Part shown: positions 32,984-41,545 of the stretch, piece after piece | How the letters are laid out: the number at the start of each line of letters is the position of its first letter | Numbering within the stretch: the first letter of the stretch is position 1 | Assembly: GCA_032251435.1 (NCBI GenBank) | Contig: JAVVEH010000016.1 | Location: forward strand, 26,601 to 90,600 | Reading direction: 5' to 3' | Length of the DNA stretch: 64,000 bases | Source of the DNA: JAVVEH01 sp032251435 | Lineage (GTDB): Bacteria > Verrucomicrobiota > Lentisphaeria > Oligosphaerales > MVZH01 | Notes under the pieces: generated by a model | Database searches by the model: none | Told to the model about the DNA's origin: nothing | What the model saw: the letters and a program-made list of their open reading frames with translations, nothing else | Program-made: the position numbers and the translations under genes

Positions 32984-35002
32984 ATGTCTGACTCTTATTC
33001 ACAGTATCGTTATTCCGGGTCGCTGTTGAGACTGCCGCGGTCGGGGTCGATCGATTTAACCTACCGGTGTGACAATAATTGTCTGCATTGCTGGCAACGT
33101 TTGCCGATCGGCGCGCCGATCCAGACGAAAGAACTCTCTTTTGAGGCCATTCGTGGCATCGTGGATCAAGCCAGGCAGGCAGGCTGCAGCCATTGGTCCA
33201 TCTCGGGCGGCGAGCCGATGCTCCGACCTGATTTCGCGGAGATATTCGATTACCTCACACGCCGGGCGGCGGGCTATAACTTGAACACCAATGGCACCCT
33301 GCTGACACCGGCTTTGGCTAAACTGCTGACCCGCAAAGGGGTCAAGATGGTGGCGGTATACGGCGCTGACGCGCGGACGCATGATCAGATCACCCGTTCA
33401 CCGGGATCCTTTGAAGCGTGCATGCGGGGGATGGCCTACCTTCGGGAAGCCGGGGCGGGGTTTACGGTTCAACTGGTCCCGATGCGGGATAATTTTCACC
33501 AGTTGGACAAGATGATCGAATTGGCCAAACGCCTTAGTCCCGCCTATCGGCTGGGCGCGTCCTGGCTGTATCTTTCCGCGACACGGGATGCCGGAAAGAA
33601 TGAGGAGATTCTTCGCCAGCGGCTTTCTCCCGCGGACGTGGTGGCGATGGATCCACCGCGGCCGGGATTAGGGGATTATACGGGAGGGGAGGGTGATCGG
33701 GTTTCGGCTGAGGGCTTTGGTGGCGGCTGCTGTCGAACGCGGACGGATGGGGGCGGGTTTTTGGATGAGTGTATCCTGCGGGGTCACCAATTCCACATCG
33801 ACCCGTTCGGGTTCATGAGCTTGTGCTATTTCATGAAGGATCCGTCCATGCGGTTTGACCTGAACACATACTCTTTTGATGAGATCTGGAACAAGCGCCT
33901 GCCCGCATGCGCCGCACATCATCCGGGGCAGGATGAGTACGATGCCCGTTGCGGGGCATGTGACGATCGCGACGCCTGCGGCTGGTGTCCGGCTTATTCG
34001 TTTTTGGAGCGGGGGCGGTTGTCGGCGGACATACCCTACTTGTGCGAGATGGCTAAGGAGACGCGCCGCCACAAGAAGGCGTGGATCAAAAATCATTATC
34101 AGCGATTCGCGATCGCCGGGATGACGGTTCACGTGGATTCCGATATTCCCTTGAAAAAGACCACCTTCGATAAGCGTTTTGAAACGTTCCGAACGGATCA
34201 GCCGGGTCAGGATCACCTGTATATCTCCCACCACTTTTCACTGCCCGAGCTGGACATATTAAGCGACGCTCAACTGGTCTATGAGAGGCTGCCATGGGCT
34301 GTGTATCGCCTCGGCCGGTCATGGATCTATCTGGCGCTGGGAGCCAATCCGGATCATTCAAAAGCGTCCTGTGTCGCCATTTTTAATAATGACCACACCC
34401 ATGTCAGAGTGCATCATCCGAACGAGGACCTGATTCGGCGTGGCGGGTTGAGCGCCTTGACAGCGTTTCCGTCCGACCAGATCATGCTGGCCCGGGTTTT
34501 GGCTGACCGGGATGGCTGTTACCTGCACAGTTCAGGCTTAATCCTGAACGGTCAGGGGGTCTTGTTCGTGGGGGCGTCCGACGCGGGTAAGTCAACAATG
34601 GTCAAAATGCTCAAAGCTTATGGCACCCTGCTGACTGATGACCGGAATATTGTGCGGCGCTGGCCGGATGGACATCGGGTTCATGGAACCTGGAGCCATG
34701 GGGAGGTGCCTTTGGTGTCCAACCGTGAAGTCCCGCTGCGGGCGATTCTGTTTCTAGAACAAGCCAAAGAGGATCAGATCACGCTGATCACGAACCGCAG
34801 ACGCATTGTGCATGAGTTGCTGAATCGGGTGATCAAGCCCTTCTGCACCATCGATTGGTGGGAGAAGACGGCTGGCATATTGGCGGCTGTCGCCGCCGAG
34901 GTGCCCTGTCACCAGTTTCGTTTCACCAAGAACCCGGACGGGGTGCGCCGCGCTTTGGAAGGGCTGGTGGGACCGTTGAAACGTGAGGATGGCCGCCTTT
35001 GA
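32984..35002 (+). CDS. Radical SAM/SPASM maturase fused to an HPr-kinase-like domain
   Basis: 672 residues from the ATG at 32984; upstream in-frame ATGs at 32936 and 32954 are alternatives. The radical SAM cluster motif CDNNCLHC (Cys29, 33, 36) and GGEP give a [4Fe-4S]/SAM core. A SPASM-type region with CGACDDRDACGWC and a final Cys near 354 would bind auxiliary clusters. From about 375 on, a separate domain carries a P-loop GASDAGKST (530-538) and LLTDDRNIV, the layout of HPr kinase/phosphorylase-like proteins found as stand-alone genes in lasso-peptide and related loci. The fusion suggests crosslinking coupled to a nucleotide-dependent step on the same peptide. It follows the precursor by 171 nt. 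Confidence 0.85.
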   Translation: MSDSYSQYRYSGSLLRLPRSGSIDLTYRCDNNCLHCWQRLPIGAPIQTKELSFEAIRGIVDQARQAGCSHWSISGGEPMLRPDFAEIFDYLTRRAAGYNLNTNGTLLTPALAKLLTRKGVKMVAVYGADARTHDQITRSPGSFEACMRGMAYLREAGAGFTVQLVPMRDNFHQLDKMIELAKRLSPAYRLGASWLYLSATRDAGKNEEILRQRLSPADVVAMDPPRPGLGDYTGGEGDRVSAEGFGGGCCRTRTDGGGFLDECILRGHQFHIDPFGFMSLCYFMKDPSMRFDLNTYSFDEIWNKRLPACAAHHPGQDEYDARCGACDDRDACGWCPAYSFLERGRLSADIPYLCEMAKETRRHKKAWIKNHYQRFAIAGMTVHVDSDIPLKKTTFDKRFETFRTDQPGQDHLYISHHFSLPELDILSDAQLVYERLPWAVYRLGRSWIYLALGANPDHSKASCVAIFNNDHTHVRVHHPNEDLIRRGGLSALTAFPSDQIMLARVLADRDGCYLHSSGLILNGQGVLFVGASDAGKSTMVKMLKAYGTLLTDDRNIVRRWPDGHRVHGTWSHGEVPLVSNREVPLRAILFLEQAKEDQITLITNRRRIVHELLNRVIKPFCTIDWWEKTAGILAAVAAEVPCHQFRFTKNPDGVRRALEGLVGPLKREDGRL

Positions 35003-35050
35003 AGTCAGCCCTACGGAGTAAGTCCTAGTTCAGAGTTCACCCTTTATTTT

Positions 35051-35078
35051 CAATAATCAGTAGTCAATAATCAGTAGT
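35051..35078. repeat. Two tandem 14-bp repeats CAATAATCAGTAGT
   Basis: Two perfect copies between the first and second radical SAM genes, followed by CAGCTATC. The 35003-35125 gap shows no terminator. Confidence 0.8.
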
Positions 35079-35125
35079 CAGCTATCAAGTTTTGGTCACT
35101 GTTTACTGATTTGGATCAACAAGCA

Positions 35126-36319
35126 ATGACCAACGACGAACACGTGGTTTACTATCATCGCCGTCCGGATCTCCTGTGGAAGCATGGGAAGCCATTGTTG
35201 ACATCGATCGATATTGAACTGACCGAGCGCTGCAATAATGATTGTATCCACTGTTGTATCAACTTGCCGGAAGATGATCCGGCCGAGCGTCGTGAATTGT
35301 CCACGCGGGAGTGGCAAGGGGTGCTTGATCAAGCGGCGGAGCTAGGAGCCTTGACAGTGCGTTTCACGGGGGGGGAACCGCTTTTGCGCCCCGATTTCAC
35401 GGAGTTGTACCTGTACGCCCGGCGGCTGGGACTCCGTGTGCTGCTGTTTACCAACGCCCGTCTGATCACGCCTGAGCTTGCCGACCTTTTCACCCGGGTG
35501 GCTCCCCGGGAGAAGATTCAGATTACGGTTTACGGGATGAAAGCGGAATCATACGCGGCGGTCAGCCGGCGGGCGACGGGGTTCGCCGAATGCCGCGCGG
35601 GGATTGATCTGCTGCTGGAGCGGAAGATCCCGTTTTTGGTTAAGGGGACTGTGTTCCCGGACACCATCGATGAGATGGAGGCCTTCATTCGTTGGGCTTC
35701 AACAATTCCCGGAATGGATTCGATGCCCTCTTTTCCCATGTTCCTGGATATGCGTCACCGACGGGATTGCGCGGCGGAGAACAAGCGGATTCGGGCGTTA
35801 CGGCTGTCCCCTGAGGAGGGGTTGCGCATATTGACCACTCAACCGGCATTGTATAGACAGGAAATGGAGCGCTTCTGCGATGCCTTCCTGGGATCTCTGA
35901 ATGACGCTGTCTTTAATTGCAACCACGGCAACGCTGTGTGCGTGGACGCCTACGGCAAGATGCAGTTCTGCCTGGGCTTGCGTGACCCGGAGACAACGCT
36001 GGATATTCGAGAGCATGATTTAAAGGAGATGCTGACCACATTCATCCCCGCGCTTCGCCGCCGCGTGTCAAACCGGCCTGAATTTTTGAAACGGTGCGGG
36101 CGCTGTTTCTTGCGGGGGCTCTGCGAACAGTGCCCGGCGAAATCCTGGAGTGAACACGGTGTGCTGGACCAGCCGGTGGATTATGTCTGCGAGGTGGCCC
36201 ACATACAGGCGAGGTATCTGGGATTGTTGAAACCGGGTGAAAAATCCTGGGAGGTCGAGGATTGGCAAGAACGCCTTGCTGAAATGAGAAAAACAGTAGT
36301 GTCGAAAAAAAGGATTTGA
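35126..36319 (+). CDS. Radical SAM/SPASM peptide maturase
   Basis: 397 residues from the ATG at 35126 (a TTG 15 nt upstream is possible). The cluster motif is CNNDCIHC within ELTERCNNDCIHCCINLP, then RFTGGEPLLRPDF. The SPASM region has FNCNHGNAVCVDAYGKMQFC, then CGRCFLRGLCEQCPAKSW and a closing YVCEVAH. It closely parallels the protein at 36679-37800, so the two probably arose by duplication and may act on different residues of the precursor. The gene for the PqqD-like protein starts 4 nt after its stop, so the pair is likely translated together. Confidence 0.88.
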   Translation: MTNDEHVVYYHRRPDLLWKHGKPLLTSIDIELTERCNNDCIHCCINLPEDDPAERRELSTREWQGVLDQAAELGALTVRFTGGEPLLRPDFTELYLYARRLGLRVLLFTNARLITPELADLFTRVAPREKIQITVYGMKAESYAAVSRRATGFAECRAGIDLLLERKIPFLVKGTVFPDTIDEMEAFIRWASTIPGMDSMPSFPMFLDMRHRRDCAAENKRIRALRLSPEEGLRILTTQPALYRQEMERFCDAFLGSLNDAVFNCNHGNAVCVDAYGKMQFCLGLRDPETTLDIREHDLKEMLTTFIPALRRRVSNRPEFLKRCGRCFLRGLCEQCPAKSWSEHGVLDQPVDYVCEVAHIQARYLGLLKPGEKSWEVEDWQERLAEMRKTVVSKKRI

Positions 36320-36322
36320 ACG

Positions 36323-36619
36323 ATGACGGATATGAGCCTGAATGATGTGTGCCGCAAATCGGATGATATTGTCGCGCGGGAGATTGAGGGGGAGATGATC
36401 ATTATTCCCATGACAGCCGGGATCGGTGACATGGAAGACGAGATCTACGCGTTGGATGAGATCAGCTTGGACATCTGGAACCGCATTGACGGGATTAAGA
36501 GCGCTGGCCAGATCGCCCAAGAACTTGACGCGGCGTACGACGCTTCCTTGGAAACAATCCAGGCGGATGTGCTGGGGTTGCTGGGGGAACTTGTCAAACG
36601 AGGTATTATCCTGACCTGA
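36323..36619 (+). CDS. PqqD-family leader-peptide-binding protein
   Basis: 98 residues, the usual size for a stand-alone RiPP recognition element. Typical features are MIIIPMTAGIGDMEDEIYALDEIS and LDIWNRIDGIKSAGQIAQEL, followed by a helix ending LLGELVKRGIIL. PqqD proteins bind the leader of the precursor by beta-strand addition and present the core to the radical SAM enzyme. The gene lies between the two similar radical SAM genes, which suggests it serves both. Confidence 0.88.
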   Translation: MTDMSLNDVCRKSDDIVAREIEGEMIIIPMTAGIGDMEDEIYALDEISLDIWNRIDGIKSAGQIAQELDAAYDASLETIQADVLGLLGELVKRGIILT

Positions 36620-36678
36620 GCGTCAGGCAATGTCAGAACCGCGTGTGCCGATGTGCCACATTGGAAGAGGAAAAACGG

Positions 36679-37800
36679 ATGGGCTCTCCCGAAATCTCAA
36701 AAACAACCCTCACGGACTATATGCTAGAGAGAAAGATCGGGGCGGGACGCGTTCCGCTTTCGTTTGATTTTGAGTTAACAGCCCGCTGTAATAACGACTG
36801 CGGGCACTGTTATATCAATGTCCCCGCGGAGGACGCGCGTTATCAGGAGGAGGAGTTGTCACTCCAAGAGATCGAACGGATCGCGGACGAAGCGGTGGCC
36901 ATGGGGACGCTGTGGTGTCTGCTCAGCGGCGGTGAACCCTTGCTCAGGGAAGATTTTGACGACGTTTACCTGTCGCTCAAACGCAAAGGCCTGTTGGTTT
37001 CGGTCTACACCAACGCCTCACTGATTACTGAGCGCCACGTTGAGTTATTCAAAAAATACCCGCCTCGGGACTTGGAGGTGACAGTCTATGGTGTCACGCC
37101 TGAGACATTTGCCCGGGTCACCAACCGTCCCTCCGGGTTTTCCCAGTTCCAGCGCGGATTAAACAGATTGCTGGATAATAAGATACCTGTCCGACTTAAA
37201 GCCATGGCCCTGCGGTCAAATGTCCATGAATTGCCCGAGATCGCCGCTTTCTGCCGCGAGCATACCAAGGATTATTTCCGTTTTGATCCGCTTTTGAATC
37301 TCAGGCACGACAGGGATCCGGCGCGGAATCAACGCATTCTCGCCGAACGGCTGACTCCTGAGGAGATCGCGCGGATTGACCATGCGGACTTGGAACGCTC
37401 AGAGGCGTTGAGGAAGGATTGCGGCATTTACATTCACGATGCCGTGGAGCAAGAGGATTGTGCCCACTTGTTCCATTGCGGCGCGGGGCTGAACAGCTTT
37501 CACCTCAGCCATAATGGGCAGTTCCGCCTGTGCGGTTCTCTTTGCGCGCCGGATTGCGTTTACGATCTCCGTAACGGAAGCCTTCGTGAAGCGTGGACCC
37601 AATTCGCGCCCCGGGTTCTGGCCATGGAGACCACGGATTCGGAGGTGCGGCGCAAATGCATCCATTGTCCGATATTTAACCTCTGCCTATGGTGTCCGGC
37701 GCATGCGTATCTGGAGTGTGGACACCTTGACAGGTGGTCCGAGTATTTCTGCAAGGTGGCGCATGCGCGCGAGGCGGCGTTAAAAGACCGTTTGGGTTAA
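36679..37800 (+). CDS. Radical SAM/SPASM peptide maturase, paralogue of the preceding one
   Basis: 373 residues from the ATG at 36679, preceded by GAGGA; an in-frame ATG at 36643 lacks one. ELTARCNNDCGHCYINVP holds the CxxxCxxC motif, then LLSGGEPLLREDF. The SPASM region has HCGAGLNSFHLSHNGQFRLC, CIHCPIFNLCLWCPAHAYL and FCKVAHARE. It starts 59 nt after the PqqD gene. Confidence 0.88.
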   Translation: MGSPEISKTTLTDYMLERKIGAGRVPLSFDFELTARCNNDCGHCYINVPAEDARYQEEELSLQEIERIADEAVAMGTLWCLLSGGEPLLREDFDDVYLSLKRKGLLVSVYTNASLITERHVELFKKYPPRDLEVTVYGVTPETFARVTNRPSGFSQFQRGLNRLLDNKIPVRLKAMALRSNVHELPEIAAFCREHTKDYFRFDPLLNLRHDRDPARNQRILAERLTPEEIARIDHADLERSEALRKDCGIYIHDAVEQEDCAHLFHCGAGLNSFHLSHNGQFRLCGSLCAPDCVYDLRNGSLREAWTQFAPRVLAMETTDSEVRRKCIHCPIFNLCLWCPAHAYLECGHLDRWSEYFCKVAHAREAALKDRLG

Positions 37801-37848
37801 GAGCGCGCGGATTCGTGGCCCGGTCAATCGCTAAAATAGAACAGACCT

Positions 37849-38337
37849 ATGAGAATAACCGAGAAAGATGACACCGTCTTGTTATTGTCGCCCGCGCATT
37901 TGGCGGGGTTGATGCGCGCGGTGCTGGAGAAGGGGGCTAAGTTTCGGTTCACCGCCAATGGTGAAAGCATGGCTCCCTTCATTCGGAATGGTGATATCAT
38001 CGTGGTCTCACCAGTGCCGGAGCGGGGGGTTCGGAACGGGGATGTGGTTGTCTTCCGCAATGCGGCCGACGGGGTCATGGTTCACCGGATCGTTCGGCGG
38101 CGTGGGGGGAAAGTCCTGCTCAAAGGCGATAACAACCCGCGGCGGGACGGTATTTTTTCTGAAGGGAATATCATCGGCGTCGTGACCACAGTCGAGCGCG
38201 GCGGGCGGAAGATCTGGCACGGCGGACAAGGCGTGGCCTGGCTGTCAGCCTCAGGTCTGTTGAACCGCTTAATTTTGCCCGCGCTGCGGTTTGTGAAGCG
38301 TCAAATGAGGGGTTTTTCCCTCTGCCAGTTTTTTTAA
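37849..38337 (+). CDS. S26B-type signal-peptidase-like serine protease
   Basis: 162 residues. NGESMAPFIRNGD holds the nucleophile Ser40; VMVHRIV supplies His79 in place of the usual Lys; KGDNNPRRDG contributes Asp94. The Ser-His arrangement is that of archaeal/eukaryotic-type (S26B, SipW-like) signal peptidases. There is no clear N-terminal membrane anchor, but a C-terminal hydrophobic stretch (WLSASGLLNRLILPALRF) may bind the membrane. In a RiPP locus it is a good candidate for removing the leader. Its last 4 nt overlap the end of the ABC gene on the opposite strand. Confidence 0.8.
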   Translation: MRITEKDDTVLLLSPAHLAGLMRAVLEKGAKFRFTANGESMAPFIRNGDIIVVSPVPERGVRNGDVVVFRNAADGVMVHRIVRRRGGKVLLKGDNNPRRDGIFSEGNIIGVVTTVERGGRKIWHGGQGVAWLSASGLLNRLILPALRFVKRQMRGFSLCQFF

Positions 38338-40145
38338 TATTTCCATGCGGATTGTTTCTTGTACATTTCGGCGTACCGGCCGTTTAGGGCCATCAGTTCG
38401 TCGTGCGAGCCGTTTTCGGTTATCCCGCCATTTTCGAGGACCAGGATGCGGTCGGCCATTTTAACCGTGGAGAACCGATGGCTGATGATCAGAGCGGATT
38501 TTCCCTCAATCAGGTTTTTAAAATTGCGGAATAACTGGTATTCGGAGTCGGCATCCAGGGAGCTGGACGGTTCGTCCAGAATAACCAAGCTGGCGTCTCG
38601 GTAGAACGCCCGGGCGATAACCAGTTTTTGCCACTCGCCATAACTGAGTTCCTCACCGGATTCAAACCACTTTCCGAGCATTGTGTCATACCCATGTGGC
38701 AACCGTGAAATAAGCTCACGGGCACCGGCCCGATTCGCCGCCGCCTCCAGGTTGTCCTGATCATCTTTCTTGTTAACATCGCCCAGTCGAATGTTATCTC
38801 TCACAGTCATGTGGTAGTGAACAAAATCCTGGAAAACGACACTGATCCGCCCGCGCAATTCCGCGCTTGAAAATTGCCGGTAGTCATTTTCTCCGAAGAA
38901 GATGTGGCCGGTGTTTGGGTCGTAGAGCCGGCAGAGCAGTTTCACCAGCGTGCTTTTTCCGGCACCATTGGGACCGACCAAAGCCACCACTTCCCCTGGA
39001 TTTATGTTAAACGAGACCCCCTTGAGCACCGGCTCCCGGACGCCTGGATAGGAAAAAGTGATATCATTCAGTTCCACGGGCATGGGGCGTTGGCTGGGGA
39101 CAGGAACGGGATTGGCTGTCTCAACAAGCTTATTTTCAGCGTCCAGAAAGGTGAAGAAATGGCTGACAAAGAGATTGTCTTCATACAACTGAGAAAGATT
39201 CAGCAAAAAGCTTTTCAGGTGGGACAGGCCCCGTTGAAAAGCCTGGTAATACATCGCCATATCACCGAGGGTGATTGCGCCTTTAACTGTCCGGATGCCA
39301 ATGAATAAAAAACATCCCATCAGCGCCAAAGTGGCGAAGGCCTGGGATAGACATTCCGCGATGGCCCGGTGCCGGGATAAAGCGAGCTTCTCTTTTCTGA
39401 TCTCACCTCTTAGATGCCTGAAGACATCCGAAAAATAAGGTCCCAGACCAAAAAGCCTGACTTCTTTGGCAAAATAGGTTCCTGTCAAAATCCAATGATA
39501 GTAAGAGGCTTTCCGTTCAGATGGGGTGATCTCTTTTTGCCATCTGAAACGTTTCCCGGCAAAGACGATTTGAGTTAACAACCCCGGCAGGGTGGAAACA
39601 AAAAGCAGAATGCCGACTGACCAGTGAAAGGTGAAAAGCAGTCCCGCCATAACCGCTAGAGAGATGGCGTTCTGGGCCAGTTGATGGAGTCCTCTGACGA
39701 TTGTCGTCGGCCGGTGGGGCCCCTCACTTTGAGCTCTATGAAGGGTGTCTTGAAATTCGGCATTTTCGTAGTAGGACAGATCGAGTTCAATCGACTTTTT
39801 GTGCATCACATCGTGGACGTAATCGCCGACGACACTGCTTTGGGCTTCCGTAACGTAGGCGCTCAGCTTTTCCAGACCGGTCTGGACAAGGGCGATTGCC
39901 GCGGCGATAGCCACCAAAATGATCATGCTCGAAAGCGTTCCATCAGCGCCCTCGGCGGACACCGCCTCTGAAATGGTGTCGATAACACGCTTGATCAGAT
40001 AAAGTGAGATAAGCGGCAGCACGCCTTGGACAATAACCAGGCCGGCGTTGACAAGCGTCCAGCCGGGGCTGGCGCGCCAAACCAGGGAAATCGCCCGGTC
40101 GATACGGACAGTGTGTTTTAGTTTGTTGGAAATGGAAGAAGGCAC
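38334..40145 (-). CDS. ABC exporter (fused membrane and ATPase domains), probable RiPP exporter
   Basis: 603 residues. An N-terminal six-helix ABC transmembrane domain (LVNAGLVIVQGVLPLISLYL and later helices) is followed by the ATPase: Walker A VGPNGAGKST, Q-loop VFQDF, signature LSYGEWQK, Walker B LVILDEPSSSLD and switch His LIISHRFS. No C39 peptidase domain precedes the membrane part, so leader removal must be done elsewhere, plausibly by the S26B protein. It is the second gene after the nucleotidyltransferase-like gene (22-nt gap). Confidence 0.9.
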   Translation of the reverse strand: MPSSISNKLKHTVRIDRAISLVWRASPGWTLVNAGLVIVQGVLPLISLYLIKRVIDTISEAVSAEGADGTLSSMIILVAIAAAIALVQTGLEKLSAYVTEAQSSVVGDYVHDVMHKKSIELDLSYYENAEFQDTLHRAQSEGPHRPTTIVRGLHQLAQNAISLAVMAGLLFTFHWSVGILLFVSTLPGLLTQIVFAGKRFRWQKEITPSERKASYYHWILTGTYFAKEVRLFGLGPYFSDVFRHLRGEIRKEKLALSRHRAIAECLSQAFATLALMGCFLFIGIRTVKGAITLGDMAMYYQAFQRGLSHLKSFLLNLSQLYEDNLFVSHFFTFLDAENKLVETANPVPVPSQRPMPVELNDITFSYPGVREPVLKGVSFNINPGEVVALVGPNGAGKSTLVKLLCRLYDPNTGHIFFGENDYRQFSSAELRGRISVVFQDFVHYHMTVRDNIRLGDVNKKDDQDNLEAAANRAGARELISRLPHGYDTMLGKWFESGEELSYGEWQKLVIARAFYRDASLVILDEPSSSLDADSEYQLFRNFKNLIEGKSALIISHRFSTVKMADRILVLENGGITENGSHDELMALNGRYAEMYKKQSAWKY

Positions 40146-40167
40146 AGGGAGTTTATCAATACTCAGG

Positions 40168-41406
40168 TTAAGCTCTATGCAATAATTTACGCCGCATCGT
40201 TTCGGTTTCGCTTATTTGGCGGGCGCTGTTCCGCGTTTCGCGCCTGCCCAGGATTAGCGACAGCAAAGCGGCTATACGCCACCTGCATAGATCCCGCAAA
40301 TAGAGCGGATAATAGGCGAACCGCCGCCAGGAACCCGGTGGCGCGCCGTATGTGGCTGACAGTGTTCCGGGTGGAGGAATGAGGCGTTTAAACACCAAAG
40401 CCGCCTTTTTTCTAATGCCTTTGGTTTCCCACCACAGACTGACACCTGGCGTGGGTAAACTATCCCCTGTTTCTTCAAAATCGTTTTTGAAAAGTCCGGC
40501 AATCCGGTCCAAGTCCGCAGTGTCAATGTTTTCGGGCGTCAACATATCAAGAACATTCCGCGGAACAGGCGTTTTAAAAAAATCAGCGGAAATGGCGAGA
40601 AAAACATAGGTCGCCGCTTCCCCGTTCCATTCCCGCGCCGTGGCGACAATCTGTCGCCAATCCAGTTTGTCGCCATAAAAACGGATGATCACATCCAGAT
40701 CATACAGCATGCGCAGACACAACTCGTGCAGATGTTCCGCCAAGTGCAGGCACAAATACGGAATAAGATCTATCGGTTTGAGTGCCAGAGCCTTTTCCGA
40801 ACCAAGGCCTAAGCAATCAAGCCGACTCCATAGCATCGTGGCGGAAATACCGTTGCCTTCGCCATTGATCGGATCCCAGTGAAGTTCCAGGAAAATTTTT
40901 TTGGCCGGAAGGGTGTAGCTGAAATGTTTGCCTTTGGCTGATTTTATCCGCTGTTTCGCATGCGGCTGAGCGCCTTGGGCAAGCAGCAATGTGTCGGCTT
41001 TCTCTAAGTCACTCTCTCTGACAAGCAAATCAATATCAATCATGCTGCGCAGAGCGATATTGCCGTAAACGGCCTCGGCCAGATGGGCGCCTTTCAGCAA
41101 CGCCACCGGAATCTTTTCCCGGTTGAAGCAGTGCAGGAGCCGTTCAAGCTCACCAAAGAAACGCATATTCCGGGCGGCGGAATGAAAATAAAGCCGCCGC
41201 AGTTCGGAGAATACATCTTCTGAAATCTCCAGTTTTTCTTTATATGGCTTCAGCGCGTGATAAAGGTTTGGTGTGAGACCATGGGGTTTGGCCAACTGGA
41301 GAATCTTATTCCAGTCCGGCGCCGGAATTTTCTGGAGCAGCGCCAGTTTCTCGTCCTCCGGAAGCTGGCGAAGGCAGGTCAGTAGATGTTCAAAGGTAGA
41401 AAACAT
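40168..41406 (-). CDS. Nucleotidyltransferase-fold protein (PF14907 type)
   Basis: 412 residues from the ATG at 41406 (41421 adds five). The signature is KIPVALLKGAHLAEAVYG, then RSMIDIDLLVRESDLEKA, the D-x-D metal motif of this uncharacterised nucleotidyltransferase family. The rest is helical (CLHLAEHLHELCLRMLYDLDVIIRF). Such proteins recur next to HPr-kinase-like, PqqD and S26 genes in lasso-peptide and radical SAM loci. A role in tailoring or self-protection is inferred. Confidence 0.75.
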   Translation of the reverse strand: MFSTFEHLLTCLRQLPEDEKLALLQKIPAPDWNKILQLAKPHGLTPNLYHALKPYKEKLEISEDVFSELRRLYFHSAARNMRFFGELERLLHCFNREKIPVALLKGAHLAEAVYGNIALRSMIDIDLLVRESDLEKADTLLLAQGAQPHAKQRIKSAKGKHFSYTLPAKKIFLELHWDPINGEGNGISATMLWSRLDCLGLGSEKALALKPIDLIPYLCLHLAEHLHELCLRMLYDLDVIIRFYGDKLDWRQIVATAREWNGEAATYVFLAISADFFKTPVPRNVLDMLTPENIDTADLDRIAGLFKNDFEETGDSLPTPGVSLWWETKGIRKKAALVFKRLIPPPGTLSATYGAPPGSWRRFAYYPLYLRDLCRWRIAALLSLILGRRETRNSARQISETETMRRKLLHRA

Positions 41407-41414
41407 ATTTTGTA

Positions 41415-41545
41415 TGACCACTCAGTGGTCACAAATGAGAGTGTAAAACGCACCCACTCAGTGGTCACAAATGAGAGTCTAAAACGCACCCGCTTAGTAG
41501 TCGCAATGGGAGTGTGAAACGCGTCCACTGTGCGGTCTCCGCCCT
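41415..41545. repeat. 36-bp-period tandem palindromic array
   Basis: Four degenerate units begin at 41418, 41454, 41490 and 41525. The consensus of the first two is CCACTCAGTGGTCACAAATG then AGAGTGTAAAACGCAC. The first has a 17-bp palindrome TGACCACTCAGTGGTCA. The array overlaps the 5' end region of the nucleotidyltransferase gene. Confidence 0.8.

Noticed and set aside
38334..40145. LSYGEWQK in the exporter as a defective ABC signature
   Set aside because: Variants of this kind are frequent in this exporter group; all other ATPase motifs are intact.
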